Below, piece by piece: positions 1 to 11,343 of a DNA stretch of 43,585 bases (the first letter of the stretch is position 1; every line of letters starts with the position of its first letter). Position numbers and translations under genes: made by a program. Source of the stretch: Vitrella brassicaformis (Eukaryota > Sar > Vitrellaceae); contig CDMY01000518.1 in the NCBI GenBank assembly GCA_001179505.1, forward strand, positions 16,786 to 60,370, written 5' to 3'. Below the pieces are notes generated by a model. It was not told the DNA's origin. It searched no databases and worked only from the letters and a program-made list of their open reading frames with translations.

Positions 1-16
1 GGGGGGGGGGGGGGGG
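1..16. repeat. poly-G run at window edge
   Basis: Sixteen consecutive G bases open the window. A homopolymer this pure is not repeated elsewhere in the window and may mark a contig edge or low-quality end. It lies in the presumed intron downstream of exon 5 of the first minus-strand gene. Confidence 0.8.
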
Positions 17-32
17 CTGGGCAGCTGGATAC

Positions 33-1501
33 CTATCTTCCTGGTGTGGTTGGTGAGGTCGAAGTTGACGCCACGCAGCTGGGTGACGGCATCCTCAAAC
101 CACTCTATCATCATCCTGCACACACACACGTGCCACCACACATCAACACACACAGACAGATGGATGGTCCTTTCCCTCATCCCCCACACCCATCTCTAGC
201 CCTTCTCTTGTGTGTGTGTGTGTGTGTGTGTGTGTCGTGTGGCTTACAGTGCGTAGACGCGCTGCAGGAACAGTTTCTTGCGCAGGATCATGGCCGGGTC
301 GCCCCTCTCACCCTCAGCCTCGTTACCCTCCTCGCCGTCTCCCACATCAGCTCCACCCTCGCCACCCTCGGTGCCCTCGCCCCCAGCCGCTGCAGCTACT
401 GTACCGCCACCACTGCTATCGCCGCCCTCACCTTCGCCCTCACCATGCCCCTGTCCCTCCTCCACCTGCTGTTGCTGCTGGTCGCCGTCCTCTATGATCT
501 CCTTGTTGCCGCCCTCCTGGCCCTCCTGGTCCTTCTCCTGGTCCTTCTGGGCCTCGGTGGCGGTCCCGGTCGCACCCGGTGCACCGGTGGTGCTGAGGAT
601 GGACTGCGACTGAGCCACGAACTCTGCAAAGGAAGAGAACAACAGGGGGAGGAGAGATCAGGGTGGTGCGGTGTGGTGTGTTGTGGTGTGTTGTGTTGTG
701 TTGTGTTGTTGTGGGGATGGGGTGCTTACTGTCCATCTCCTCCTTGAGTGTGTGGATGTTGTCGAACACGCTGAGCACGGGGTTGTTGCCGTTGCTGTCC
801 TCCGGCGGCGCGAAGAAGTTCAGGAACTCCTCGAAATCCACACCGTCGCCCGACGCACCAGCACCAGCAGCAGTGGCAGCGGCAGCAGCGCCCTCCGGCT
901 GCTCCGCGTCCTTGATGTGCATGAGCTGGTAGAACTTCTCCAGTTTGTCGGAGGTGAAACCCGCCACTGCACCGCATTCACACACACAAGTGGATGAAGG
1001 ATTCGTGCGGTGTGCTTTGGTGCGGTTATGGAGGCGTATGGCGTGTCGGTAGCATCCCCCGTACCCTTTTTGTTGAAGAAGTCCTTGAACTGCTGCGATG
1101 TGAGGCATCGGGCACCTGTGGTATCGGCTGCACACCCATACACACCCGAAAACATGGAAGATCTGTCCATAGAAACCCTCCCTGTGCCTTTCTGTGGCCA
1201 CCCTACCGTCTAGGAAGACGTCCTTGAGCGCCAGGTTGAACTTGTCCTCCCCGTTGGCGTACATATCGAACACCTGCGCGGCACCGGACCCGGAAGCCGG
1301 CGCAGCGTCCTCCTCGCCCAGCTGGACTACTCGCGCACCGCCCTCTACCTCCTGCTGCTGGTACTCGCCCGCGCGCGAGTAGAGGAATGGTTCCTTTGCG
1401 GCCATCGCTGGTGCGTCCTGGTCGGCGTTGGCGGGCTGGATGCGGTCGGTGTCCTCGTTGGTGCTCTCCTGCTGCCCAGGAGGATTCTCAGGCACATCCA
1501 T
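33..1501 (-). CDS. EF-hand protein, 3' end outside window
   Basis: Exons on the minus strand: 1207..1501, 1065..1127, 730..966, 248..623 and 33..115, about 351 residues, with all phases matching. I chose ATG at 1501 because no upstream in-frame ATG exists. The N-terminus is acidic and Gln/Ala-rich. Splicing exon 1 to exon 2 creates a calcium-loop-like segment (DADTTGARCLTSQ, then QFKDFF), and exon 3 ends a second EF-hand half (GDGVDFEEFLNFF). EF-hand pairs normally bind calcium, but the last position of the first loop is Ser or Gln rather than Glu, so binding there may be weak. Exon 4 is a long Glu/Gly-rich linker followed by a basic RKKLFLQRVYAL segment. A donor at 32 suggests more exons beyond position 1. 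I do not recognise the family, so the function is unknown. It is head to head with the gene at 1615. Confidence 0.7.
209..235. repeat. (GT)n microsatellite
   Basis: An uninterrupted GT dinucleotide run of about 27 bases lies inside intron 4 of the EF-hand gene, near its donor side. Similar GT/AC runs occur in many introns of this window. Confidence 0.9.
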
Positions 1502-1614
1502 CTCTCCCAAAACACGTCAATGCGGCAATGAAAAGGAGGGTGGCCAAGAATGCGAGCTTTCGACTCGTAAATGCATCGGACCAGGCGCTGGCGTAGAGTA
1601 GCCTTTGCGGTGGG
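1502..1614. promoter_or_regulatory. putative bidirectional promoter
   Basis: 113 bases separate the divergent start codons at 1501 (-) and 1615 (+). No TATA box is evident. Shared promoter use is inferred only from the spacing and orientation. Confidence 0.35.
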
Positions 1615-3263
1615 ATGGGTGCGGTGAAGAGCAAGAGCACCGACGAGGCACCGCCCGCCATCAACGGCCAGGTGCTCGACGTCGTCTATCGCGACGAGCG
1701 CTGGATCTCGGCAACCTCAGGAGGACGGCCCGGTTCTTCAGCAAGGTCGACTTCCCTGCCGAGGTCCTCCGCAATCGCCTCAACCGCTCCCTGCATCGCA
1801 TTCGCCTCGCTGACGGGACGCGCCTGGATGCCGTGCTGACGTTTGACACTCAGTCGGTGGTCGGGGCGCAGCTGCTGCTGGCGCCCATCTGGATGGTGGA
1901 AGAGCAGAGGTGGGACGAGGCGGCTGAGGCGCTGCAGCTGGCCAGCCAGTTTGGCTTGTGCACGCTGCCTCTCAACCTGACGGCAGATGACATCAACACA
2001 CACGCCAGCAAGACGGTAAGGCACACACACAGAGGGGGGAGAGAACAGAGAGGCCTCACCCATTCCTCTGCGTGTGTCTGGTGTGGGTAGGCGTATAGAT
2101 CGGTAGCTCGTGTGTTGGCGCAGCTCATGGTGGTCGGCCGCCACGTGGCCTTCGGTGACGGCAGCTGCCTGCAGATCGTCCGCCATGCCAATGGCGAGGT
2201 GCGGACCATCAAAGACCAGCCCGGCTTCCGGCTGACCGTCGACCCGCCCCTCCCTGCCCACCATCATCTGTATCAGCAGCATCGCCTACAGCATGACCCC
2301 CCGGTGCGCAGCCGCGGCGCCTTCTGGGACAACAACGGCGGATGGCGGTCGGGCGGTGGCCCGCTCGATATCACCGATGCGTCGATGTCGTCGTTGGCCA
2401 AGAGGATGGTCCTCAGCCACTTCAACGCGACTCGCAGGGGGCAAAATGGCACATCGATACGACTCAACAGGTATCACACCAATGGCAGCAGTGGGGGAGA
2501 GGGGTGCGTGTGTAATATTGTGTGTGTGTGTGCGTGGTTGGTTGGTTGGTTCAGGCGTGTTGGTGGGGGCCGTCTGGATGGCCTCCTGACGCAGTCGCCC
2601 CACACACCAGTGGCCGGATGCACCACCACGTTCGGCCAGAAAGGTAGTGTGCGGATTCTGGTGCTCACCGATAGCAGCCACACCTTCGTCGCGTGGATTA
2701 CCATTGTGGATATGAGAAACGACGGTCAGGCCGACAGACAGGCAGCTCTGCCGGTCAATGTCATCACTGTTTTCTCTCTGTGATTGTCTGCAGTGTACGT
2801 CAGCGTTTTGACGACCGAGGCGCCTGTGTGTGTGAGCAGTGCCTTCAAGGACCGCTTCCCCGTCACCACTCAGCTGGCGCGTGTGGCGCTGGGGCGAGTG
2901 GGGCCATACGTCTTCGACGGCCAAGTACACGATGACAGCGACGATGATAGCGGTGCGGACAGAGGAGGGAGGGACACACACACATGGTGGCGATGGATGG
3001 ATGGATGGAATTCTTCTCTGTCTGTCTTTGTGTTTGGTGTAGATTCCGACGGCCATGGCGGCGGTTGGGATGACATGGACGACGACAGCGACGGAGAGGG
3101 CAGCGGAGGTACAAAAGGAGGATGGCACACAGCACACCACAGATGGACCCACACCGACCCGCATAACACGTGTGTGTTTGTTTGTTTGTTTGTCTACTTG
3201 ACAGGGGAGGATGCCTCAGCTGAGGAGGAGATTAGCGCTAACGACGGCAACGCATCGCCATGA
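1615..3263 (+). CDS. unknown protein, possible N-myristoylation, acidic tail
   Basis: Exons: 1615..2015, 2091..2470, 2555..2724, 2794..2952, 3043..3108 and 3205..3263. The lengths sum to a multiple of three only if one base is missing near 1700, where the frame changes from the one reading MGAVKSKSTDE to the one reading RTARFFSKVDF. No GT–AG intron fits there, so a dropped base is likely. Corrected length is about 411 residues. MGAVKS fits the MGxxxS myristoylation consensus, which would attach the protein to membranes. The middle is a mixed globular region. The end is rich in Asp and Gly (DSDDDS, DDMDDDSDGEGSG). Exon 3 may instead end at 2643, because both donors have the same phase. I prefer 2724, since the extra residues look globular. 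No family recognised. Confidence 0.6.
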
Positions 3264-3886
3264 TAGCACACACACAGACCGATCTCAATACTCACTGGTG
3301 CACCACAGACACACTGCAATGTCATCGGCTGGTGCCATGCCTGCCTCCCTCTCTCTCTGTGTGTGTTGTGGTCAGGAGAGTGGCGGAGTGCTGGCTGCCG
3401 TCCTCTCTGTCTGTAGCTCGCTGCCGGTGTGGATTCGCCGCTGATGTCGACGCAATGGACCGAATGGCTGTGTGTGTGTGTTGAAGGGCGGGCATGCCTG
3501 TGATGAGTGTGGGTGGGTCTGTGGGTCGGTCTCTCCCCTCTGTGTGTGTGGCCCTCCTCCGACTCTCTCTATAAATGTGCCTGAGGGTGTCGATATGTAT
3601 TGGCCTGACTGCCTGGCTGTGTCTGTGTGTCCGTTGGTGTGGATGGACTGACTGATGATGTGCGTGTCCTTGCCTTTCTCATCTTCCAGCTCGCACTGAT
3701 TCAGCGCAAGGGACTGACACATTGCGGGGCACTGAGGGACTCAAACATTGTGCAAGGGAATGAGTCTTTCGATCAGTAAGTCAAACATCCATCCCATGCG
3801 CACCATAGCACTACACCAGTCATGCTCACGCACAACGAGGCTCTCTACGCAAACAAGAAACACCCACTCAAGAGTGAGTGAGACTC
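3264..3886. other. intergenic, convergent 3' ends
   Basis: This region lies between the stop codons of two convergent genes. It is rich in TGTG and CTCTCT runs. I see no conserved reading frame, RNA gene or transposon here. Confidence 0.5.
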
Positions 3887-6800
3887 TCAGATCTGCTGCG
3901 CGGCCCTGGCCGCCAAATTCTTCTGCACACCGAAGAGGGCACGCACACATCACCCCATCACCCATCCCATACGTTGACCTCCCCCCTCGTGCCTGCCTCT
4001 CTCCCTCCCTACCTTGTGCAGTTCTGAGAACTGTTCGTGTTTCTCGAGCTTGTCCTTGCTGGGGAACTTCCGCATACACACATAGCATATCACCTCCGTC
4101 ACTGCCGGCGCCGCAGACACCACAGCAGGAGGGGGCGCGTCGGCGGCTGCTGCTGGCTGGGCAGGGGCGGCAGCAGCAGCAGCTGGAGCAGGCCTGTCTT
4201 GTGCAGGAGGGATGCCCGTGCCGCGACCGATGGCCCCCCGGCCCCTCCCTCTCCCACCACCGCCAGGCAGCCCGCGGCCGAGACCTGACGTGGTGGAAGC
4301 TGCGACTGTGAGCTTCAACGGGCCTCCTGAATGGGGCGGTGACGGAAACAGGTCATGGAAATCGGTCATGTGAGTGTGTGTGTCTTACGGGTGTCGCCAG
4401 TGGCGGCCGATGATGACGCTGCTGCTGCGGCTCCTGCCGTTGTGTCGCTCCCGTTGCTCTCTGTGGTGTCCTTGCGCTTCTCCTTCTTGGTGTCCTTGCG
4501 CACGAGCACATGGGGGGTGGGGGCTGGGGCCGCCTTGGCCGCTGCATTGCAACAAATGGCAAACATAGCTGGATGGATGATGGTGGGCGTGCCGGTCGGC
4601 CATCGTTGTCATTGACTGACCTTCCTGTGAGGCTTTGACGGCCTGCTTGGCAGCCTTGAGCATCGACACGATCGCAGACGCCTTCTTCCTGCACACCAGA
4701 CACACGAGGCGTGTATCCAGCCATGATGAGAGTACCCATCCCTCCGTCCCTCCCTCCGTCCCCCGTCTTTTGTCCCTGTCTCTTGCTTACTCCTTGTTCT
4801 CTGCGCGTTTCCGCGCCTCCTCTTCTTCGTCAACTATGGACATCGCCAGAGGGTCGAGGTACGGCACCTCCACTGGTGCTGCTGCCGCCGCCGCTGATGC
4901 TGGTGCTGCTGTGGGTACTGGCTCGGCCGTCTTCTCGTCCTGGGCAGTGGCGGAGGTGTCGCCCTCCTCGCCGGTCTTCTCTGTCTGCTTGAGCCGTGCC
5001 GCTGCCGCCTCGACAATCAGCTGCTGCGTGTTCTCGCCTGTCATCAGCGGCGCCTGGGGGAAGAGAAGGCAGCACAAGAAGAATGAATGTGTCAGTGGTC
5101 GACTTTTGTGTGAGTGTGTGACGCACTCACCAGCTCAGCCTTGTCGGTGTCATAGAAGTAATACTGCCCCTCACTGCACAGAGAGACGGACAAGGAAAAG
5201 TATCAAAGCATCAACCGGTTTCCTTTTGTTCTCGGGTGTGCTGTGCTGTGTCCTACGGTGTAAAGTAGAGGCCCGTCTTAGAGTCGAAATACATGCCTGA
5301 ACAAACAAACCCACAACCAGCTCGCACATCAGAGAAGCTCTGCTAATGGCGAAGACTTCCTCATGCCATGGGCGCGCTGCGTACCGAGGTGAGAGGCGAA
5401 CCAGAGGCCAGTCTTCTCGTCAAAAGTGGGGGGCGGAGGCTGGTGCTCTGCAGCCATACACACACACACACCGAACCAACCGCCATCAATCCATAAATCA
5501 GCCATCTTCCCTCCCTGTTGTGTGTTCGTGTCGCTGACTGACCTGCGGCGTTTTGTTTGTCGTCATTGTTATCGTTTTCCATGGTGATGGTGGCGGCTGC
5601 CGATTGCTGGTGTAGCTGGCCTTGCCACATCTTCATGTAGTTTTCCCACATGTCTTTGTTGCAGCTGCGGTCGTACGACTGCGAGAGACCACAGACAGAC
5701 AGACGACAACAGACAGCCAGAGGGACGGCCGGCATGAGCAAGAGCGATGATGACTGTCATGAGAGAGCCAGTGGAGTGATAGGGGTAACGATCGAGGGGT
5801 GGGGTGACAGGGGGGCAGGGCAGGGCAGGGAGGGCAGCCAGGCGGCAACGCAACACGACAACAACACCGCCCCGCCCGCCCGCCCGCCCCCTGCCCGCCC
5901 GGCCCCGACACTCTGGTGTTGTACTCACGAAATTCATCGACTGAGCCGCCTCTATGGCTTCCCTATGGTTATAACACCCACACAGAGACACACAAACAAA
6001 CAACGGATGGATGGAGGGATGCGTCAGGGCGTGGGTGTGAGGTAGGTGTGGGTGAGTCTCGTCTAACGTACTGGCCATAGGTGCGTAGGGGGTTGTCCTG
6101 CATCTCCATCTTCATCACCGCAGCCAAACTCTCGTCCTGCACACACAAGACACAACACGACACAACACAACACAACACAACACACGCACCAACATACAGA
6201 TGCGCCGTACAGGAAGCCCTCCTGTCGCCGTCTCTTTTCTGACCTTGCCGTGCTTGGCATAATGGGCCCGCACAGACTTGTTGCCGACGCGACTACCTGA
6301 AACCATCCGACTCGTGCCCATGCCGTCGACCGATCGACCCACCCATGCATCACCTGTGGCGAGGAAAGCGGTCAATGCCGCCTTGGCCTCCTCCCTGCTG
6401 TAGAACTCGATGAAACAGAAGCCTGTCAAAAAAGGCGATAGCACCATGACACATGGAAGGAATGGATGTGTGTGCTCGCGCTTTGTCTCTCTCCGCACGT
6501 CTCTCACCTCTGCTGACGCCGGTGTTTTTGTCCCTGACGAGCCTGAGGTCCTTGACGGTAGCGAACGGCATAAAGGCAGCCTTGATCTGACAGACACCAG
6601 CGGACAGAGACCGAGTGTCAGTCTGGCGCTCAGGTTCTTCCCCTTCTCTCTCTTTCACGTCATCGTCTGTAGAGTTCGGATCGAGGCCCTTGACAATCAA
6701 CGTCTGACACACACAGAGAGAGAGCCGGCTGATTTCATCCCTTTTCCCTCGGTGAGTGGGTCATGTGTGTGGTGGTGACACACACCAGTGCTGGTTCCTC

Positions 6801-8216
6801 TGCGAGTGGGTTAGGCGATCCGTGGGCTATGTGGACGCAGTTGGGCATCTTCGGCTCCCCACACTGCTTGCACTCGGTCCGCTTCGTGAAGTTGATGTAG
6901 TCGCACTGGCTCACACACAACACACACACACAATACACACACACCGTGATCATAGCTGCATTCATAATATTGCGCCTGATCAATGTGTGGGTGTGTCGCT
7001 CGCTGACTTGACGCACTACTCACCTTCGCACAGATCCAGTCCATCTGCTGCTGGCCGTCTTTGCCCGCCCCTCCCTTGTCCCACCACTGCCACTGCCCGT
7101 CGCCGCGCCGCCCCTCACGCGCATCCTCTCGCGAGAAATCAACGGGGCAATCGACGCCCTTACCCAGCTCAAACACACCAAACGTCGACTGACACACAGA
7201 CACAAGACGGCACATGACATGAATGAATGAAAGACCAAATGAGAGAGTTGGTGTCCTGGCTGTCTGTCTGTCTGGTTACCTTGAGGAAGGTACTAGCGTC
7301 TTCTACAGTAGCGAATTCGATGAACCCGAATCCCCTCGACTCGCCCGTGCCCTTCTGGCGGGCGATGCGCACTGAGATCGGGGGGGCGAAGTGCTCACGA
7401 CCACACATCGCACGCACCGCCGTCTCTATCTGAATGACCGAACGGTGCAGAGAGATAGCCCACGTGTGGATCCACTCACACTCTGTGGCGTGGCCACCCT
7501 GGTGTGTGCGTGAGATGCGTACCTGCAGCTCCACTACGGTCGGCGGCAGCTTCCGAACCATGATCTGATTGACGACGAGAGGGCAACAATTGTGGCCGAG
7601 CACCTCACATCAAGAAAACACGTGCGCCGTGTGTGTGTGTGTATGTGCTGACCGTGGAGGCTGGCGGCACGACCGACGCGAATTCGGTGCTGCCCCGTCC
7701 GTCCCCGCCGGCATACCAGTCCTGGAACCCCTCGTCTCCTTTGCCCTGACCCTGCTGTTGCCCCTGCTGCCGCATTACCTTGCTGTCCCACCTGCTGTCA
7801 CGCTTCCTATCTCCGCCACCGCCCGCACCCCGGTCCCTGCTCCGGCTCCGATGCCGCGAGTGCTGCTTCCCGCGCCCATCACTCCCATACCCGTCATCGC
7901 CGTCCTCATCCCGCCTCTGCCACCTCTTCCTCTCCCGGCTGTCGCTCCTGCTGTCCTCCTCCTCCTGCTGGTAGGACGGCGCTGTCAGCCCTGGCGCACT
8001 GCCGAAGTCCAGAAAGGGTGTGTGCGCCCCGTTTTGCTGCTGGATATACTGTTGAGCCATGGCCATGGCGCTAGAGGGCGGCCGTGTGGGTGGAGGGGGA
8101 GGCTGGAAGGGCGTCTTGGGCGCCGCTGGCATGTATGAGGCTGCGAAGAAACCCTGCGACGACGGCGGGGGCGGTGGGGGCGGAACTTGTGCTGGCTGCT
8201 GGCCAGACTGATACAT
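3887..8216 (-). CDS. RBM5/RBM10-like splicing factor without G-patch
   Basis: Twenty exons from ATG 8216 to TGA 3887..3889: 7653..8216, 7523..7564, 7280..7429, 7024..7188, 6786..6905, 6659..6703, 6508..6586, 6354..6422, 6244..6296, 6072..6136, 5929..5962, 5543..5678, 5385..5447, 5257..5296, 5131..5173, 4791..5053, 4621..4688, 4389..4541, 4013..4326 and 3887..3922. They join in frame to 833 residues. Domains in order: Pro-rich and Arg/Ser-rich start; RRM1 (about 190–255; RNP1 RGFGFIEF); RanBP2-type zinc finger (WICAKCDYINF, then ECKQC, about 300–325); RRM2 (about 348–429; RGFCFIEF); OCRE aromatic repeats (about 510–556; MYFDSKTGLYFTP, EGQYYFYD); C2H2 finger (CYVCMRKF ending HEQFSELH, about 798–820). 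RBM5, RBM6 and RBM10 have this order and act in early spliceosomes on alternative exons. Those proteins continue to a G-patch; here only 11 residues follow the C2H2 finger. Confidence 0.9.
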
Positions 8217-8350
8217 TACTGACTCGTGGCCTGTACGCTTCTCCGCCCCTTTCACGTTCTTCCTGCGAGCTGTAGTAGCTCGCGATGGGGTAGGTGTCGG
8301 GAAAATCAGCGGATTACGCCTCGGAAGGGCGCCATGCTGCTCTTCAGTAG
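8217..8350. promoter_or_regulatory. putative bidirectional promoter
   Basis: 134 bases separate the start codons of the RBM-like gene (-) and the nucleoside transporter (+). No TATA box is visible. The call rests on spacing only. Confidence 0.35.
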
Positions 8351-11126
8351 ATGAGTAATCAGCAAAACAGCGAGATCGACACCGCTATCGACGAGAAAAC
8401 TGAGGAAGGATTAGTTCGGACTGAGGAGGTGGTTGCTGAGCCCGTCGAGACGACAGATCCATCAACGGACACAACCATGGCAGAGACGGACGCCCTGCTG
8501 CGAGTGAACGGCGCCACTGCGGAGGAAACAGATGAGCGAGATCTTGCGGAAGACGGGCCGAGGCGAGATCTGAGTGCTGAAGACGATGCGGCTCATCACA
8601 GCATTGCAGTGGCTGTCTTCACGTGCTTCGGCATCGGTCAGCTTGTGTCATGGAACTGCATCCTGTCGGCCCTCCCCTTCTTCGACCTGAACGCCTTTCC
8701 CCGACTGCCGTGGGTGTTCGCCAGCTCCCAGAGCTACACCACCTCAAGCCTCATCGGCCAGGTCCTCATGGTGGCCCTGCACGCCAATCCTCCCGCCCCT
8801 CCGGCGCCAATCGAGGTCTCGCCCTCGCTGTTCCGGCATGTGGTCAACACGTCCCACCACAAGGTGAAGCTGCTTTGCGCCTCCTTCGGCGAGAGGATCT
8901 TGTCGCCTGCCTTTCGGCTGGTCATGTCATTGACTGTCTTGGCCGCGGGGACGGTCGGCTTGGCGCTTGCTGCGGTGTGGGGCTATCAGAGAGTCATTGG
9001 CTTCGTGGTGGCCTTGGCCTGCGTGGCCGTCATAGGTGCGCGAGGAAGCAGTGAGTGGCTCAATGCGCCACGCCATGGGTCTGAGGTGGTGTGTGTGTGT
9101 GTCGTGTCGTTGTCAGGTTTGGCGAGTGCTGCTGCGCAGGCGACCACGTTTGGGATAGCGGGTCTGCTGCCGGGGTCCTACACAGTGGCGCTCATGTTTG
9201 GCCAAGGCATCGCTGGGATGGCCACCTTCATCCTCGCGACTCTGTTCAAGCTGCTGCTGCCGCAGACGGAGGGAGGTAGGACACCGAAATGAGAATACGG
9301 CGTACTGACTGATGCAGCGCACTTCTGCTCGTTTGTGTATCTATCTCTTTCTCCAGGCAACATGTTGTCCTTCTTTGTGTTTTTCGCCCTTTGCTCGTCG
9401 TGGATTGTCTTCTGCATCTTCGCCTACTTCGTAAGACGCACCAGCCAGCACACACCAAACCAAACGGCCCTCCCATACAGTACATGTGTCTGTCTGGCTT
9501 AATTTGGCTCGCCCCAGATGCTGCTGCGACTCCCCTTCTTCGTGCAAGTACTCAATGATCTCAAGGTAAGGTACTCACCCAGAACACCCACGAGGGGACA
9601 AAAATCAATCAAAGGGCTCTGCTCTGCTCTGCTCTCCTGTTCTGTGTCAGTCGTCCCAGTCTCCCTTGATAACCGAGACAGCAACTGAGGTCGACCATGA
9701 GGATGACGAAATCGACATAGCCGTCATGAACTCCGAGAGTGCCGCCCTGCTGGAAAGCAGCTGCGAGCCGTCGCCCCTCTATCAACGGAAGCGCGAAAGG
9801 GTGACGGGGGATGGAGGCATGTTGCCGACAGGGACGACAGAGACCGCCACTCCTTCTCCGTCGCAGGGTGAGGGGCCTGGTGCTGCCTCGGCATGCTCCT
9901 CGCCTGACATGATCGGTACAGTACAACACCCCCCTTGCTGAGAGACGTGTGTGCTCATCCTATAAGCATCATCTGTCCGTGTCTTTTTCTTTCTTGAGAC
10001 CAGATGGGTCGAGACGTGAAGCCACCGATGGGCCGCTTCCCACTGATCTGTCGCCGGGAGTTGATGAAATTCCTCCCTCTGTCCCACCGGATTCCCCTTT
10101 CCCAGGAGACACTCCAGAAATCAACGGCAGGAGGGCGGGCAGGAGGGGTAGGTGGAGAAGGGGAACGTCCCCTGCTGTGCCACCCGGCAAGTCGGTCAGG
10201 ACGGTCCTGGGGGAGAGACGACCCGTCAGGGACATATTCTGGTACGATCCAAGACACACAAGGACGGACGAATCAAGATCGTCACACAATACCTGGTGCG
10301 TTTGCTTTTGTGCAGGTCGGCCTTCCCCCAGGCGCTCAACGTGTTCCTCGTGTTTGCCGTCACCTTCACCATATTTCCCTCTGTGTCTGGGACCTGGGAA
10401 GTGGGCAGGTCAGAGAGAGAGAGAGACAGGGTGGAAGCACCGCTCATCCTCCCTTCTAGTGTGGGTGGCTTGGCGTGCAGAGGCTCGAGGTTGGCCAACG
10501 ACTGGTTCAAGCTGATAGTTGTTGGCTTCTTCCAGCTGGGTGACCTGGTTGGCCGCTACATGCCCAACTGGGGGATGAAGGTGCCGCCACACCACCTCAA
10601 CAAGGGCGTGGCTGCGAGGTTCGTCTTCATCCCCCTTTTTATGGCGTGCCAGCGGCTGGGCGATTCGCTCATCTTCGGCTCGCAGGCCTTCCGCTACCTC
10701 GTCATGCTCGCCATGGCTCTCACGTAAGCCAAGCGACACACAGGCCAAGCCGGGGGAGCTAAGCAAGGGTGTGTGGGGGTATTTGGCGCCACGACTGCAG
10801 CAATGGGTGGATGGCGTCTCTGTCGATGACGTTTGCACCGCAACAGGTACACTAAGCTTGGTGGCCACATGTGCGAATCGTCATGGTCATGGACATGTGT
10901 GTGTGTGTGTGTGTGGTCGCAGGTGTCGAGTGAGGCGGAGAAGGAGGTGGTGGGCTTCATCATGTGCCTCTCACTTATTGGAGGTCGGCCAGACCACAAA
11001 CACGGACGTTGGGAGACGAGAAATGAATGGCTCGCTGCTGAAATGTGTGTGTGTGCAGGCATCTGCGCTGGTTCGTGGCTGTCGTACGCCACGCAATGGG
11101 GCCTGCCTCTCGTCAGTGGGCCATAG
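8351..11126 (+). CDS. equilibrative nucleoside transporter (ENT/SLC29 family)
   Basis: Eleven exons: 8351..9035, 9117..9275, 9357..9430, 9518..9565, 9651..9915, 10004..10241, 10316..10408, 10481..10723, 10801..10846, 10923..10983 and 11059..11126, giving 659 residues in frame. The first 80 residues are acidic and cytosolic-looking. Hydrophobic segments follow, starting with a FGIGQLVSWNCILSALPFF stretch typical of ENT helix 1. A long polar loop (about 322–489) separates the two halves, as between helices 6 and 7 in the family. After it come FPQALNVFLVFAVTFTIFP and LANDWFKLIVVGFFQLGD. Exon 9 yields ALTNGWMASLSMTFAPQ, matching the conserved ENT helix-10 region and fixing the choice of splice sites. 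ENTs move nucleosides or nucleobases down gradients across membranes. Substrate and membrane cannot be read from sequence; purine uptake is plausible for an alveolate. Confidence 0.88.
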
Positions 11127-11343
11127 TGTGCTGTCGGGTGGATGTGCCTTTGTCCAACTCAACTCTAGTGCACTGCATGCGGACCGGACCGAGCCGATGA
11201 ACCCACCAGTGCCATCCGTCACTGCCATCCGGCGTACGAAGTATCAGGCGAACGATATTGACAGACCATATGGACACCCATTCCACAGTCACGTCGGGCA
11301 GTCCCCTCACACTCATGCACCCGCCCGTCCAAGAAAGCACCCG

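Noticed and set aside
2644-2793. Earlier donor at 2644 for exon 3 of the 1615 gene
   Set aside because: It keeps phase and cannot be excluded, but it discards a coherent hydrophobic stretch (ILVLTDSSHTFVAWITIV).
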